From Phoronis australis (taxonomy: Eukaryota; Phoronida; Phoronidae), in NCBI GenBank assembly GCA_002633005.1, contig NMRA01000095.1, positions 497,881 to 561,880 of the forward strand: DNA of 64,000 nt, written 5' to 3'. Positions 25,201-40,200 of this stretch are shown here, piece after piece. Below the pieces are notes generated by a model, which saw nothing but the letters and a program-made list of their open reading frames with translations, did not search any database and had not been told where the DNA came from. The first letter of the stretch is position 1, and each line of letters starts with the position of its first letter. The position numbers and the translations under genes were made by a program.

Positions 25201-28200
25201 GCAAGTGTGGGCCCTGATTGGATGTCTACTACAACTCTAAATACAACCTCCTACTGGACAACTATTCCAACAACAAATAGAAGCTCTGATGTGATGTCTG
25301 CAACAACAATAGACGCTCACTCTCATCTCATGCTTGTAACAACACCAAGTGCAAGTTATCCAACAAGTGCTGTATTAGCAAGTCCTAATTATAATTTGAC
25401 ATTTCCAACATTGTCATTTTTTGCCTCTGATCTGTTGCCCAGTACATTGATAGAATCAAGTTCTTACACAAGACCCACGGATAGGCAGTCAGCTACAAGT
25501 GCTACACCTTCACCAACTATGGATGGCAATATTACTTCTAGCTTGATGTCATCTACAGATGGTGTGTTCACATCAGTGACATCCACAACAGACAGTGCAC
25601 CTTCTAATGTGACATCATCCATTGGGAAAACCATTACACAGGAGACATTGACAACAACACTTGCGAATAGGGAACCATCATTTACTGTTGTTGCGTCAGC
25701 TGCTACAGTATACAAGTCTGCTGATATGACCTCTTCTACCAATGAACTGTCCCTGAAATCTATCACTAGTGTCATTTCGTCAATTTTTTTTGTTGATCCG
25801 ACACTGGCTGTTCATTCATCTATTGACTCATCCTTAAGTACGTCCACTTCAACATCACTGCATGCTGCCAACATAACCTCTACCAACATATTAATCTCAC
25901 CCACTGCAACCTTGTCCACCATTGGCAATGCTGTAAAGGCTACAACTCCGCTGCCTGCTTCTCTCAGTTCATTCCACACACAGGCAACAAAACAAAGCAA
26001 AGGAACGAGGAGTTCATTACTTCCCAACGCAACTTTTTCTTATCACAATTCATCTTCAGATGTTTTCACAACCAAAGCGGTCACCGCAGTTAGCGAAAGT
26101 TGGTTGAATAACCTAACAGCTTATTCTACAAGGGAGATGTCAAAGGAAAACTTGACAAAAAGTACACGCCAAGTAATCACATCTGTTGGAGTGACAGGTG
26201 CTACAAATTCATCATCATACCTTGGTTCTTTTCATATTCATGCTTCCTTGCCTGCATCTATGTTGTCTGCTATTCCAGTCAATTCTGACACAGCTGTGCA
26301 TGCGATTAACACGGTATGGTCTTCAAACTTCACGGCGACCATGAATGCATCAGAAACCAATCTTTCTCTTTCAGAGAGTTCACCAACTACTGAACAAGGT
26401 TGGACAAGCAGCACCTCCGTTTCTTCAAAAGGAATACCTGTACCCTCAACCAGTGCTACAGCTAAAATGTCAACTGATACAATAAGCACTGGATCATCCG
26501 TTTTACGGGCGACTTCACCAACTGCGGGTAGTAGCCAAAATAGTGTCACTTCTCATACACCACTGTCAACAACTGTTGGTGTGTCACTGGAAACTAGCAA
26601 TGTTCAGAATGACACCACAGACCTATCAAATACTTTCACAATAACAACTTCACCAAGTACAGAAGTTTCCACAAATTCTTTTATTGATAGCTTCCACAGT
26701 TTTTCCACAGTGAATCCACACAGCACATCATTATCAACTATGACTGCCCCTGCTTCAATTAATAGTTCAACACCAGTGGCTCCCTCTGTTGAGCCAGTCA
26801 GTCCTACCATTCATACTACAGATGGTGTTCCAGGCACAAGTATCTCCATGGATACTGCTGGATATTTATCCTCAGTTTCCTCACTCAATGCTGAATTGTC
26901 ATCAACATCAGCATCTGTAGGAGGAAGTAGTGTGGATTCAACAACAGCGTTGCATCATAGCAGTGCAACCACACATATAGCTACAACAGCGTTGCATCAT
27001 AGCAGTGCAACCACACATATAGCTACAACAATGTTGCATCATAGCAGTGGAACCACACATGTAGCTACAACAACATCAGCATCTGTTGGAGAGAGTAGCC
27101 TGGGTTCAACATCTACATTAAGCAATAGTACTACAACCACACGTGTTGCTACAACATCGGCATCTGTTGGAGAAAGTAGCTTGGGTTCTACACCTACATT
27201 ACACGGCAACACTACAACCACACATATACCTACAGCAACATCAGACCTTAACAGTATTACAGACTCAATATCCCTGTTGATTAGTGATACAACTGTAGCA
27301 TCCAGAGTTCCCCCTAATACAGCACCTTTGTCAACAAATTCTGAATCAACATCCATACCCATTGATGTAACATCCACCACCCTGATAGTTACTGAAACAA
27401 ATACCACAAAACCAGTTACAACTAAATCTGTTCCTTTGACAACAGACTCCGTTACACTTACTGCTGATGTGAGTTTAACGTCGTCACTTCCTGCCACTTT
27501 ACGTCCCAATGTAGCAGCCACTCAGACTGCATCCGATACCACAGAGACGACAATGTCAAGTGAAGGCAGTGACTCATCAGTAACAACCACACCCATTCCA
27601 ATCACTTCTGGCTCTACTAAATTAAATTCAACAGTCGGGCAAATTACTAACACATCAAGCGTAGGTTCTACTATGTCGATGACATCTGTGGTGCCCTCCA
27701 GCGGCAGTGTTGAATTGACAGTGGCAGTTTCTGATACTAATAGCACCACTGTTGCCGGTGCTCCTGGTGTTCAGACTACTACTTATCTCGCCACATCATT
27801 TACCTCAGCTGTGTCATCTAACAGTGACACTAGTGTAACCAGTCCAGAATTTGTTACGACTGCACCGGTAACAAACCGCATTGTTCTGACTAGTGGCTCC
27901 ATTGCGGTGTCTGATCCTACCAGTACACTGGTTAATTCAAACCAGAGTGATTCCTCTGCCAGTCTGTCAAGTGCAACTACTTCTATTAATACTAGTTTGT
28001 CTACTACTATGAACTCAATGCCTTCTACTGATGATGTCTCCACGGCAACGACGAGTTACAGTTCTGATACATCAATAGGACCTACCGCTCCTGCTTCACA
28101 ATTTACTACTATTTCAACCCTGTCTACTACTCAACAAATTTCATTACAAACTACTGCCGTTGCATCTAACGCGACTACTATTTCAAACTACAACACGACT

Positions 28201-31200
28201 ACTTTTACTTCTAGTATTTCAGACCAGATCTTGCAAAGTAGTGAAGTTTCAGTTTCACCTACTATGACTTCCACAACTGTGTATCCTAGATCTACAGAAG
28301 ATGCGGCATCATCTATTGTGACCATGTCAAGTGTGCCATTAACGACTGCTGTGTCTAGTTCTACTAATTCTAACCTAATTGCTACTACTTTGCAAACTAC
28401 GGATAGTAGGAGGGCCATAACTACAACTAATGGTGTAAGTACTACAGTAGCAGACGAATTATCGACTGACTCTACAGTAAGTTCAAAAGTTTTCTCTGTT
28501 GTTAGTTCTAGTGAAACAAGTCCTAGTACTTCAGTGTCTGCAACAATGACTAGTTCAGACGTCACCTCCTCAGTAATTACAACTAATAGTGTTGGTTCGT
28601 CAACTAGTTTAATTGAAACATCAAATAGTACTGATGCTAGTGTTAGTTCTAGCAGTATTACTGTGACATCAACGCAGCCTTTTACTATTAGTTCAGACAT
28701 ATCCTTCTCAAGAAGTACGAGCAATAGTGTTGGTTCATCAACTAGTTCAACTGAAACATCAGGTAGTACTGACACTAGTGTTAGTTATGGCACTGTTACC
28801 GTGACATCAACAGAGCCTTTTACAACTAGTTCAGACACAACCACCTTACCAAGTACCACTAGTAGTGTTGGTTCATCAGTTAGTACTCATGACTCTGTTT
28901 CTACTAGTAATGTTTTCATAACATCAACGGAGCCTTTTAGGACTAGTTCAAACACAGCCTCCACACCAAATACAACTAGTAGTGTTGGTTTGTCAACTAC
29001 TTTACTAGAGACTATCACTGATACCCCTGTTACTACCAGTAATGTTACATCAACAGAGCCTGCTAGGACTAGTTCATACATAATCTCCACACTAAGTACA
29101 ACAACTAGTATTGGTTTATCAACTAGTTTACTAGAAACATCAGCTAATACTGATCCCTCTGTTACGACAAGTAGTACTAATATGACATCAACAGAGCCTG
29201 ATACATCTAGTTCAAACATAATCTCCACACCAAGTACAACAACTAGTGTTGGTTTATCAACTAGTTTACTAGAAACATCAGCTAATACTGATCCCTCTGT
29301 TACGACAAGTAGTACTAATATAACATCAACAGAGCCTGATACATCTAGTTCAAACATAATCTCCACACCAAGTACAACAACTAGTATTGGTTTATCAACT
29401 AGTTTACTAGAAACATCAGCTAATACTGATCACTCTGTTACTGCAAGTAGTACTAATATAACATCAACAGAGCCTGATACATCTAGTTCAAACATAATCT
29501 CCACACCAAGTACAACAACTAGTATTGGTTTGTCAACTAGTGTACTAGAAACATCGGCTAATACTGATCCTTCTGTTACTACAAGTAGTATTAATATAAC
29601 ATCAACAGAGCCTGATACATCGAGTTCAAGCATAATCTCCACACCAAGTACAACAACTAGTATTGGTTTGTCAACTAGTTTACTAGAAACATCAGCTAAT
29701 ACTGATCCCTCTGTTACGACAAGTAGTACTAATATAACATCAACAGAGCCTGATGCATCTAGTTCAAACATAATCTCCACACCAAGTACAACAACTAGTA
29801 TTGGTTTATCAACTAGTTTACTAGAAACATCAGCTAATACTGATCCCTCTGTTACGACAAGTAGTACTAATATAACATCAACAGAGCCTGATGCATATAG
29901 TTCAAGCATAATCTCCACACCAAGTACAACAACTAGTATTGGTTTATCAACTAGTTTACTAGAAACATCAGCTAATACTGATCCCTCTGTTACGACAAGT
30001 AGTACTAATATAACATCAACAGAGCCTGATGCATCTAGTTCAAGCATAATCTCCACACCAAGTACAACAACTAGTATTGGTTTATCAACTAGTTTACTAG
30101 AAACATCAGCTAATGCTGATCCCTCTGTTACGACAAGTAGTACTAATATAACATCAACAGAGCCTGATGCATCTAGTTCAAACATAATCTCCACACCAAG
30201 TACAACAACTAGTATTGGTTTATCAACTAGTTTACTAGAAACATCAGCTAAAACTGATCCCTCTGTTACGACAAGTAGTACTAATATAACATCAACAGAG
30301 CCTGATGCATCTAGTTCAAGCATAATCTCCACACCAAGTACAACAACTAGTATTGGTTTATCAACTAGTGTACTAGAAACATCAGCTAATACTGATCCCT
30401 CTGTTACTACAAGTAGTGCTAATATAACATCAACAGAGCCTGATACATCTAGTTCATACATAATTTCCACACCAAGTACAACAACTAGTATTGGTTTATC
30501 AACTAGTTTACTAGAAACATCAGCAAACACTGATGCCTCTGCTACTACAAGCAGTACAGATATATCAGCAGAGCCTGTTACAACTAGTTCAGTAGCAACA
30601 TCAGCTACTACCAATCCTAGTATTGTTATCACAACATTAACAGAATCTACTTGGACCAGTTCATACATAACTTCTACACCTAATACAACCAGTCATATTG
30701 GTTTCTCAACTAGTCCAGCTGGTACTGATGCTTCCAGTACAGTTTTCTCCACATCAACAGAGCAGGTAATAACTAGCTCAAATGTAATTTCCACACCGAG
30801 TACAACCAATATTGTTGGTTCGTCATCTAATGTAGCTGAAATATCGACTAGTACTGATGCTACAGTTACTTCAAGTATTGTTGCTGTAACACCTACAAAT
30901 TCTGTTAAGACCAGTTCAGATATAACGTCCCTACCGAGTACAACACTGATCGACACCACAACCAACCGCCACAGTCAAAATACAACAACAATGTCTGTAT
31001 CAGTCACCCATTCCATTGTACCTACAGTTATCCCCAATGTCACCACATCCAGTTCAACTAATGTAACAGTGACCTCTATTGAGGCCACAACAGTTAGTGT
31101 GGTCACCAACGCGACAGCGACAGTGAACAGCACAGCAGCACCATCAGTGAATACGACCACTATTGGTGCGGGCACTACAACACCTGTGACGACCATTAGT

Positions 31201-34200
31201 TCTACAACTACCGTGACTGATCCCGTGACAACTGCACTCGTCCCGACGACTCAGAAGTTCAACACAAGTACAGCACTTGAAGAGTATTGGGTAACAACTG
31301 GTGAGTTGGTTTCATTTCTGTAAAGAATGGCATCTTTACACCTCTGTATAGTTCAGTTTCTTTTAATAAAAGTGGTTATAACAAAATATACAAAAGAATG
31401 TTCGTGGTAATCGATAAGATTGTGGACTTAATAAGTATTTCAATTTCTGGTTGCTCTTCTGACTGTTATTTTGATGATCGACCCGACTGCTTCAATGCAT
31501 GACATCATCGATTTTGCCTGAGCTTTTTATTGTTGACAAAGCGAAAGGTGCCGTGTAGCTAAATACCCGGCCACGTGCTTTAACACTGGTCAAGCTTTTT
31601 AGTAGTCTTCGATTCGCGGTTTTCACGTGTAGGCCTACAAAGAAATTTTGATTCCTGTTGAAAGCGAGAAATATGTACAAAGCAATCCCGTAGATAGTAC
31701 AGTACTTCTGTTCTGGAAGGCCAGGCCATTGGTCCTGGCAATATCAGCAGAACTTTTGTGTTCGTTTTGAGGCATGGCGGAAGTTTGAAGTGTATAGCCA
31801 CGGCTAAATACTGACATAGCAGTGAGGCTCGTGGTCTACAAATTCTGCGCACAATGATTTTTTTCAGGACTGTCGAATATTATTGATAAATAGAATTTTA
31901 GGACTGTAGGTAAGGCATTTTTCGCACGTACACGTTCATGGACTGGGCGCTTATTTTAGCAAAATCTGAAAACGCATGGGGGGCGCTTATAGGGGCATGG
32001 GCGGTTATTACGGTGAATACGGTAATCACCTCCATGTTAGCTGTTCGCAGGTGTATTTCAATTGGGTTGGCTACCACTGCTATACGGATATTTTGACTTA
32101 AGGAGCTATGAGAATGGCTTCCATAGATATTTCTGAAGCTGACTGAAGCTTTCAAGTGGAATTAGACATCGGACTGAAATTGTGGCTTGTGTTCCGCAAA
32201 ACTGTTTCCAAGAAATAACACTTAAATAAAGCACAATGTCTATGAGAAAATCTGAATTTTTTGTGGGTTATTCAGTCAATTTATGTATTGTGCAATAAGT
32301 GTAAAAAATGTACTCACAAGTTTTCAGTATTTAGTGAAATGGGAGCTCACGTGAAAATCCTGGCTTCAGATGAAAGCTATATTTTATGAAAAGAATCATT
32401 GAAAACGGTTCAAATTTCAGTTGTGAGAGTGAAGTTGGATGAGGACGTGTCCACCCCTGGCTTTAAAACAAAGATGGAGTCGAAGCTTGCTGAGGCTTAT
32501 AACGACCAGTTTGTGAAGATGGAACAGGCTTTGTTGGGGGGTAGTAGAAAGAAGAGACAAACGTCCAGTGATGATAATTTCTTTTCGGCGTACATTAGAA
32601 AGAAGCGCCAAGCACAGATGTACGTGAAAAAACTGGTTTCCAGACACAAGAGAGCTGCAAATGTCAGTGATGTCACTGTTGTGGTATGTGTTTCTTCAAT
32701 TCATGTCAGAAATAATCGGGACAAAATTTCTGTTTCCCGTCAAGACGTGTAATGACCCATCATCCCAGCTACTTTCACCATGAATTCTATTCGCTATTAG
32801 TATTCGTGTTACGGAATTGTGGGTCATTTTCTGGGACTATTTTTGGTGTATTTTGTTATGTTAGAATAAGAGTATGAAAGATAGTTTGTCGGAGATATCA
32901 CTTCTCGAAAAAACAAATAGTACATCGGAGTGTATGAACACGCAACACTTTACATCGGAGTGTATGAACACGCAACACTTTACATCGGAGTGTATGAACA
33001 CGCAACACTTTACATCAGAGTGTATGAACACGCAACATTTTACATTGTAATGGATCACAGTCTTGTCTTTGTGACAAAATTTTCAAATCTGGATTTTCTT
33101 CACACCATAAAACACAAAGGTGAAGGGCCATCCAGTCATAACAATAAAACAGACTCCTTTTCAGACAAGCACTGTTGATGACGTCTGCCCTCTCTCTCAA
33201 TATAAGTACTTGCTCGTTTAAGCTTCCACATTGATGATGATCGGCCGTATGTTATCAGGTTTTTGATGTCATTTCTTCCTGTGATTTGCATTTATATTGT
33301 TTCGATAATATAAATCTCAAAAATGTTCCGGTTGACAGTTGAAACCAACTCATGCTCACGTTTTTCTTTATCCTCAGATGGTGAACATTCGGCGACTTGA
33401 AAAGGAGACATCTCAGTCCACGAATCTTACATATTACATTGTGAAAGGCGACAATGTAGTACCAGTGGCGACGGCTGTAAATGTGATGAATCAATATGAC
33501 GCGCAAGAACTGGGACTGAAACTTGGGTATTATGTGGAGACACCGGCTCAAGGTAACTATGGCNCTCAGTATAAGTACTTGCTCGTTTAAGCTTCCACAT
33601 TGATGATGATCGGCCGTATATTATCAGGTTTTTGATGTCATTTCTTCCTGTGATTTGCATTTATATTGTTTCGATAATATAAATCTCAAAAATGTTCCGG
33701 TTGACAGTTGAAACCAACTCATGCTCACGTTTTTCTTTATCCTCAGATGGTGAACATTCGGCGACTTGAAAAGGAGACATCTCAGTCCACGAATCTTACA
33801 TATTACATTGTGAAAGGCGACAATGTAGTACCAGTGGCGACGGCTGTAAATGTGATGAACCAATATGACGCGCAAGAACTGGGACTGAAACTTGGGTATT
33901 ATGTGGAGACACCGGCTCAAGGTAACTATGGCATACGTGCTTAAAGTAATTAAATATAATTGTACACTTATAGGTTAAATGTCCTGAAATTAGGATATGG
34001 AATTAATTTTAAATATCCAAGGACATGCTAATGACCAGTTTAGATATTGTGTGGCTCTCAATGGTAACAAAAGTATTCAGTTATTCCTGTGTTGCATGTA
34101 GCTTTGTGTTAAATTTTACTGCCCACTCGTCCAAAGACTAGAATTGTTCCTCGAAAAGTGTAATAATGTATAACATTGCATGGCGAGGTCTACTACCTAG

Positions 34201-37200
34201 GTACAAAACCTGCAAACAACTGTTGAATGTCTGAATTATTGTAAAATCAGACTCATGCTACTTCATATGGTCCTTCACTGCAGTGTACTCCCCCGCTCCT
34301 CCTGCCCCCGGCCCTCCGCTGTGGATCATCGGTGCTGCCATCGGAGGCTTTGTCTTCTTAGTCATTGTCCTGTGGCTTATTCTCTTCATCTACTTCCGAA
34401 TGTGCCGTAATCGCCAGCCGCCCGACGAAGAGGAGAAAGTGGGCGGAGAGAATGGCGAGCCTGAACTGATTGGAGTGAAGCGCCGGCAGTCTATGGTTTG
34501 TTTTCCTTTTGAAATGCTTTGTACATTTGACCAGTTTGCTTTTTATTTTGGTTTGTACATTTGACCAGTTTGCTTTTTATTTTGGACTTGATCCATGTGT
34601 AGAACCAATTTACAGACAGACAGTAATGATGGATCTGGCCAAGGATGTCTACGATCTATGCTATGCTTTATCAACCATTAAAAGTATGCATTTTTTACTT
34701 CTTTGAAGTAGTCGGTGTCGAAATTATAATTTTAATGACATTTCAATGGTATTTGTAGGGTTACGGTCCACCCCCTAAGAGTGCACCTCAACCAGCCTAC
34801 AGGGCCAGACAAGAGACGTTGAGGGAGAGGGCCAGATACTTGGAAGATGGACTGGACTTTGAGACACACCAGACACCTGAGCATGGACTGAAGGCTACTA
34901 GAGGGTATGTGAACTGTAGTCGATGTCATCTGGTGGTGAGCTAATGAGTACAATCATGTATACCATAACATTTAGACCTGGGTCGTCTCCAAGTGGGGGT
35001 ACCTTGTCAAGGATGACTAATATTTGACTAGACAAGCTGTTAGCAAGTTAGGTAGACTGATATGCTGTTAGGTAAACAAATTAATTTAGAGATCGTCACT
35101 TTAATTGGCATACCCTAAGGAAATGAGTTGACCTATTTGGGTTATGAAATGGAAAGCTGTGTTACATTTGTAGTCTGTCAGGAAGATTTCATTAAAGTTT
35201 GATTTCTGAAAATTTTTGAGAAAATGTCACTATGTCTGGCATACTAAGAACTACTTAACGTTAGTTCCCTAAGTTGTGTGACCATGCTGTTGACATATTT
35301 ATTTCATTTTCATTGTTTAGAATGACCATATATGGTATTTTTATATTTTCCTGCTATGGCTAATCGTATCAGAATGAGACCTTGCAGAGTGTCATTTTAT
35401 GCAAAGTAATTATTCTGGGCAGAAAATCAATCAAGTGTGCAGAGGCCTATTCCAAGAAGACTGACTTAGTTAAGAGAAGTCTTAATAAATGTTCAGTCAT
35501 TTTTAAAATAGAACTTTAATTTGTCTTAAGTTCATTCCAAGAAAATGATCATAAGTTTGACTTCAGTTTCTGACTTAAGTTTTGTCTTTTGTACCAGTTG
35601 TGGCATTTTCTAAGTTTGGAGGTTGAGATAAATGTTAAACTTAAGTTGGTTTCTTGGAACGGGCCCCAAACTCATAGTTACTCTGACCTGTCAGCTGTGA
35701 GCTACAATAGGTCCAGGCACTGTTGATAAGTAGCCGTACTACATATATAGTCAGTCCGTTGATCTTTGAACTGTGACCATATAGTTCATAGAATTCACTT
35801 TTTGTGTGTAGATGTTTTAAGAGTCTGGCTAAAAAATTGTTTTTTCACCGAGCAATTGTTAAACATTTTTATGGTTTCTGTCACTTGAATTGTGTCTATT
35901 TACATTGATGGAGACTTTTTTGTCTGTGCTGAGTGCTGTGGTTCATTTGAAGGTCTGACCCAATCCACCCCAACACAGCTTCACTATTGTCGCAGTGTGT
36001 TGATGTAAGATGGGTCTTCCTCTTTATACTACACAGCTTCAATTTCATCTGTATTCCAGAAAGCAGATCAGTTATGAGTCTGAAGTCAGTGAAGCATGGA
36101 CTGAGGCGACGGAAGATGAGACTCGGGGTCAACATAACCAACTTATTAGGAGCAAGACGCTTGATAGAAAGAGAGCTTCCAGAAAGAATGCCAAGCAGAA
36201 GGCAAAGAGTATGGACTTTGTTGTCGTTTTCAGATGCATAGTCAAGCAGACAAAAATATTTGTCTGTGTCAGGCTGCTCTTCAGTGGGGTATTGTTTTTG
36301 TATTTGGAAAATATTGATGTTGTATTTATGAATTTCAGTGATCAAGTTAGAATACGTAGTTTAAAAGATATTAAACTGGGTTTTGGGCTTTAACAGATAG
36401 TAACGACTTTCCTATCCAGCTTTCAAAAATAATATTATGCTCTGTAATTCTCAGCACCGCTTAAATGTTTGGATGAAATTTTGAAAACACCTGACAAATT
36501 CTCCTAAATGAGCAAGCATTGCCTATGCTTTTGGGCAGGATACATGACAACTGTGGGAAAATATCACCCGTCAAGAACCGTGATATCCATTCTTTGACTC
36601 AATCAGTATGTGTTCTTAGTTGAATCCTGTTTTTATCACTCAAGTGAGACATAAATGGTGCTTTCACAGGGGACATAATTAGTATTGGTTAGAGTTTAGT
36701 ATCCCTTTAAGTAAGGAATTCTGTTTGCCATAATGTACAAGTGTTGTATTATGATCAAGTATTTGTAATCAGGAAATGTTGCATAACACTTCAATAATGT
36801 TGTCAATTATTACTTTGCTGGCCTTGTCTTTCATTAAGTGACAAACTCTGGCAAGATTATTATTTTTAGTGACTAGGATATTTAATGCCTATAACTTTCA
36901 CAGGAGTTCAACCCAGTCCTCATACCCCAGGCAGTGTACCCTCAAAAGACACCTCTGTTCACAAGACACCCACTGTGAAGGTACAATCTAGTATCCTTGA
37001 GGAACCACTTCCACCTCTTCAGCAGACATCCTTGACTGGACGGTCACCAAATGAGTCACTGGGGTCAGAGGTCAGTATGCACTCCGGTGAAGGATTTCAC
37101 AAGCCAATGGAATGACGATTCGTTTTACGGGAACAGTGATTTCTGTAGCTCTCTTAAGAGCAAGAAGCTTTTCTTGTAAAATGCCAATATTCTACAAAGG

Positions 37201-40200
37201 GAGATTTTTTAATCAAGTCATCAATTTGTCAACTGTTGCAAGATTACATCTGCTTGGTTGTAAATGATTTTTGACCACTGAAGGTCAAATATTATCACCT
37301 ACAAAAACTGGTGTTTACCTTATTTGCAAACCTAGATTTATGTCTAATTTTGGCATAAGCTACTTAAAACAAAAATGATCTGATAGTTTAGAAAACTGTA
37401 ACAGCACTTTTAACGTTTCAACTTGAAATTTATGTCAAAAAGAATTTGCACTTTTTGATAACTTAGTTTTTCTATACATTTCTTTTTGCTTCATTTTACC
37501 CAGTTGTGGCCAAATAATTGGTACTTTAGAAAATATATACTTTTAGAGAGTTGAATTCTACAGTTTTGTGAATATTTACCTAAACACACAAAATTTTTCA
37601 TCAAGCTTTTACATAATCCTAAAGTAAATCTTTAAAGGCAACTGTGGAAAAGCGACCATTCATTTGCACATTTTGAAAGTTTTAATCAAAATTACAAAAA
37701 TTGCAACATGATTCCTGGGATTAGAATTTCCCTACATCAACTTTTGAAAATAATTGTCAAAACAAATACAAAAATATCCGATCTTAAAAGTATGACCGAA
37801 AACTAAATGTTATTCAGCTTTTTGAGGAAGTAGGCGTGAATTTCCGTCTTTTTAATTCCAGTTGAGCCACTCTTTGAAACAGAAAGCTGACATTGAACGG
37901 TGGAGAAACAAACAGCGTGCTAGGGGGCTGCAGAGCTTAAAGAGATCCTGGCAACCAAAGGGTGAGATTTATAGGAACAAATTGACTAATAGTGCCGTGG
38001 TATTAGCAGGGACTCGTATAGCAGACGTCATTGGGATGCCTAGTTTTAAAAAATGACAGCTTGACCTGCACTGCCATTAGAGAAGATGGCCCATTTCTAG
38101 ACAATCTCAGCAAAAACAATGGCTAATCGAAGAATTTCAATATTTCTTATTAATAAATAATTGCATTGAAGCCTATTTTGATAAATACTCACACATAAAT
38201 TGAGATTATAGACACTGTCTATTTTTGCCATACATGTCACACTTATGGTCGACAAATGCTGGCAGCCATGTTTTTCGGGGGGGAATACTTGCCTATCATG
38301 TGATTTCAAGGTGACCTCATCCATAATCCGGGGATATTGCGAGTGTCAATCTTGCCAATCTAGACCCTACTTTTCAAATACTAGCTGGGTCCCTTGGTAT
38401 GAGTATCCAAATATAGTAAAGAATAGTGTGGCTATATATCTTTATTGACAAACAGTTGGGCTTACTGCTCTTCAGTACTCAAGTGAAAATACTGAGTAGG
38501 TATGCTGTGGAAGACCCTTACTGGTTTTACACAAGGCACAACTGAATGATTGCAAGACTGCAAGAGCCGTGCTGAGTTACACAATAAACTCTTACTGAAG
38601 TCACCAAAAGTAGGTCAATACAAATACTCTACATTATTTCAACACTTCCAACACGTTATTATTATTCACAACGTTTCGGCCTCAAGAAGCGTTCAAGTTT
38701 TAAGACTGGAGCTACTTTTGTCTCTTGAATTGAACTTGAAACTGACGATGAGACATTAAAGCCCTCTCAATGGATGTCTGTCTGGCTTCCCGCAGTGCCG
38801 TGTATGGAGTTTTCTTTTTCTCCAGATTTAGCTCGATCTCGGAAGGACATCGACAGAACCCTTGGAGTGGCCAATTCTGACGATAGTTTACCTGCTGTGT
38901 TCAAGTCAGCTAAGTCCAAGTAAGCAATTGCTGTTCACTTGTAGAAAGGATTTCCATCGCATTCTGACAGTTGGTTATCCTATGTAGGACTTAGCAGGAA
39001 TGATTCAGGGTGACAGTTAGGGTGACCGTATGCCGAATACACATAACTGTGTAGCGCTCGTAAGTCTCAAGATGTGATCCAGTGTTTATTTAATTACATT
39101 GTGAATTTACTTTTGTTTCATGAAAAATGGCTTATTAAGACTTAAGTCAGAAATTTGGTCTTGCGCTCCAGGCAACTATTTCTGAAAAATTATTAAATAT
39201 TACTTGTGCAAAAGTGCAGTGTCTGGGAATATATACATATCTGCTAACTACCGTACTGACTCAAATAATTACTAGACATTATTTCCATCCAGATTGCAAT
39301 ATGCTAATAATAACTGACCTTCGTGCAGCAATTGTGAACTGGGGTCATAAGACCAAATTTCTATCTTATGTTAATTTCAAGAGACAGATCCCTGGTTGGT
39401 GCAGAAGCTAATTTTCTCAAGGAATTGACAAGATGTTGCAAAAACGATCTGTTTTGTTGAAGTTATGGAAAAAATTGTGAAGGAAGCGGGTTAAGAATAA
39501 ACAGCGGGTATCTGATCAAATCACAAAACATGTACCGAATTTTTAGAGATGTTTTGTTTTTCTTGAAAACTACTATTAACGGCCTCTTTTTGTATGTTAC
39601 CGAAGTTTTGTGGTGTAAAATTATTAATGATGATGATGGTTATGCAAATATGAAATGTTTGACTAAATTGCAGAAAGAAGAAGAAAGCTCACAATACATC
39701 GGGTGTTGATGCCGATGCTTTGGAGAAGTTGTTATCTGAAATAAAACACCAACGGGATGGTAGTTATTCGGTAGGTGTTTGTACAGTTGTCGGGGGATGA
39801 GAGTTATTCGGAAGGTCTTTGTACAGTTGTGTTGGGGAATGGGAGTTTTTCGGTAGGTCTTTGTACAGCTGTGTCAGGGGGATGGGAGTTATTCGGTAAG
39901 TGTTTGTACAGTTGTGTTGGGGGGATTTTCTAAATGAATTTCAACAACTTACCCGATTCGTTTAATTTTTTGACCAATCATGTTTTTTCGTTATCAGTGT
40001 GTTAAACACAGTCTTTTTCGTTAAGCATGTCAGTCTTGTCGTTTGTTGAAATAATCGATTGCTGTGCTTTGAACAGAATGAAGGATTCACCACTGATACT
40101 GCGGACACGGAGGCAGACGACAAATCTGTTGACAGAGCACGGGACCGCATGCATAAACTTCTTGACGATGCCTTTCCGTTGTCTGCCAAGAAAAGGTACC

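Noticed and set aside
29430-30668. 412-codon antisense open frame, and a dozen shorter antisense frames along 20340-31196
   Set aside because: Mirror of the 138-bp and other Ser/Thr repeats: the ACA/TCA-rich sense codons rarely produce stops in reverse. No splice or promoter support.
32922-33045. Four regular 30-bp repeats, CRISPR-like at first glance
   Set aside because: Directly tandem with no spacers and inside an animal intron: an ordinary minisatellite. The open frames it creates on both strands are by-products.
36885-37115. Exon 9 extended to the in-frame TGA as a terminal exon
   Set aside because: The conserved KIAA1549 tail motifs continue in exons 10, 13 and 17 in matching phases, so GTCAGT at 37071 is used as donor in the main form.
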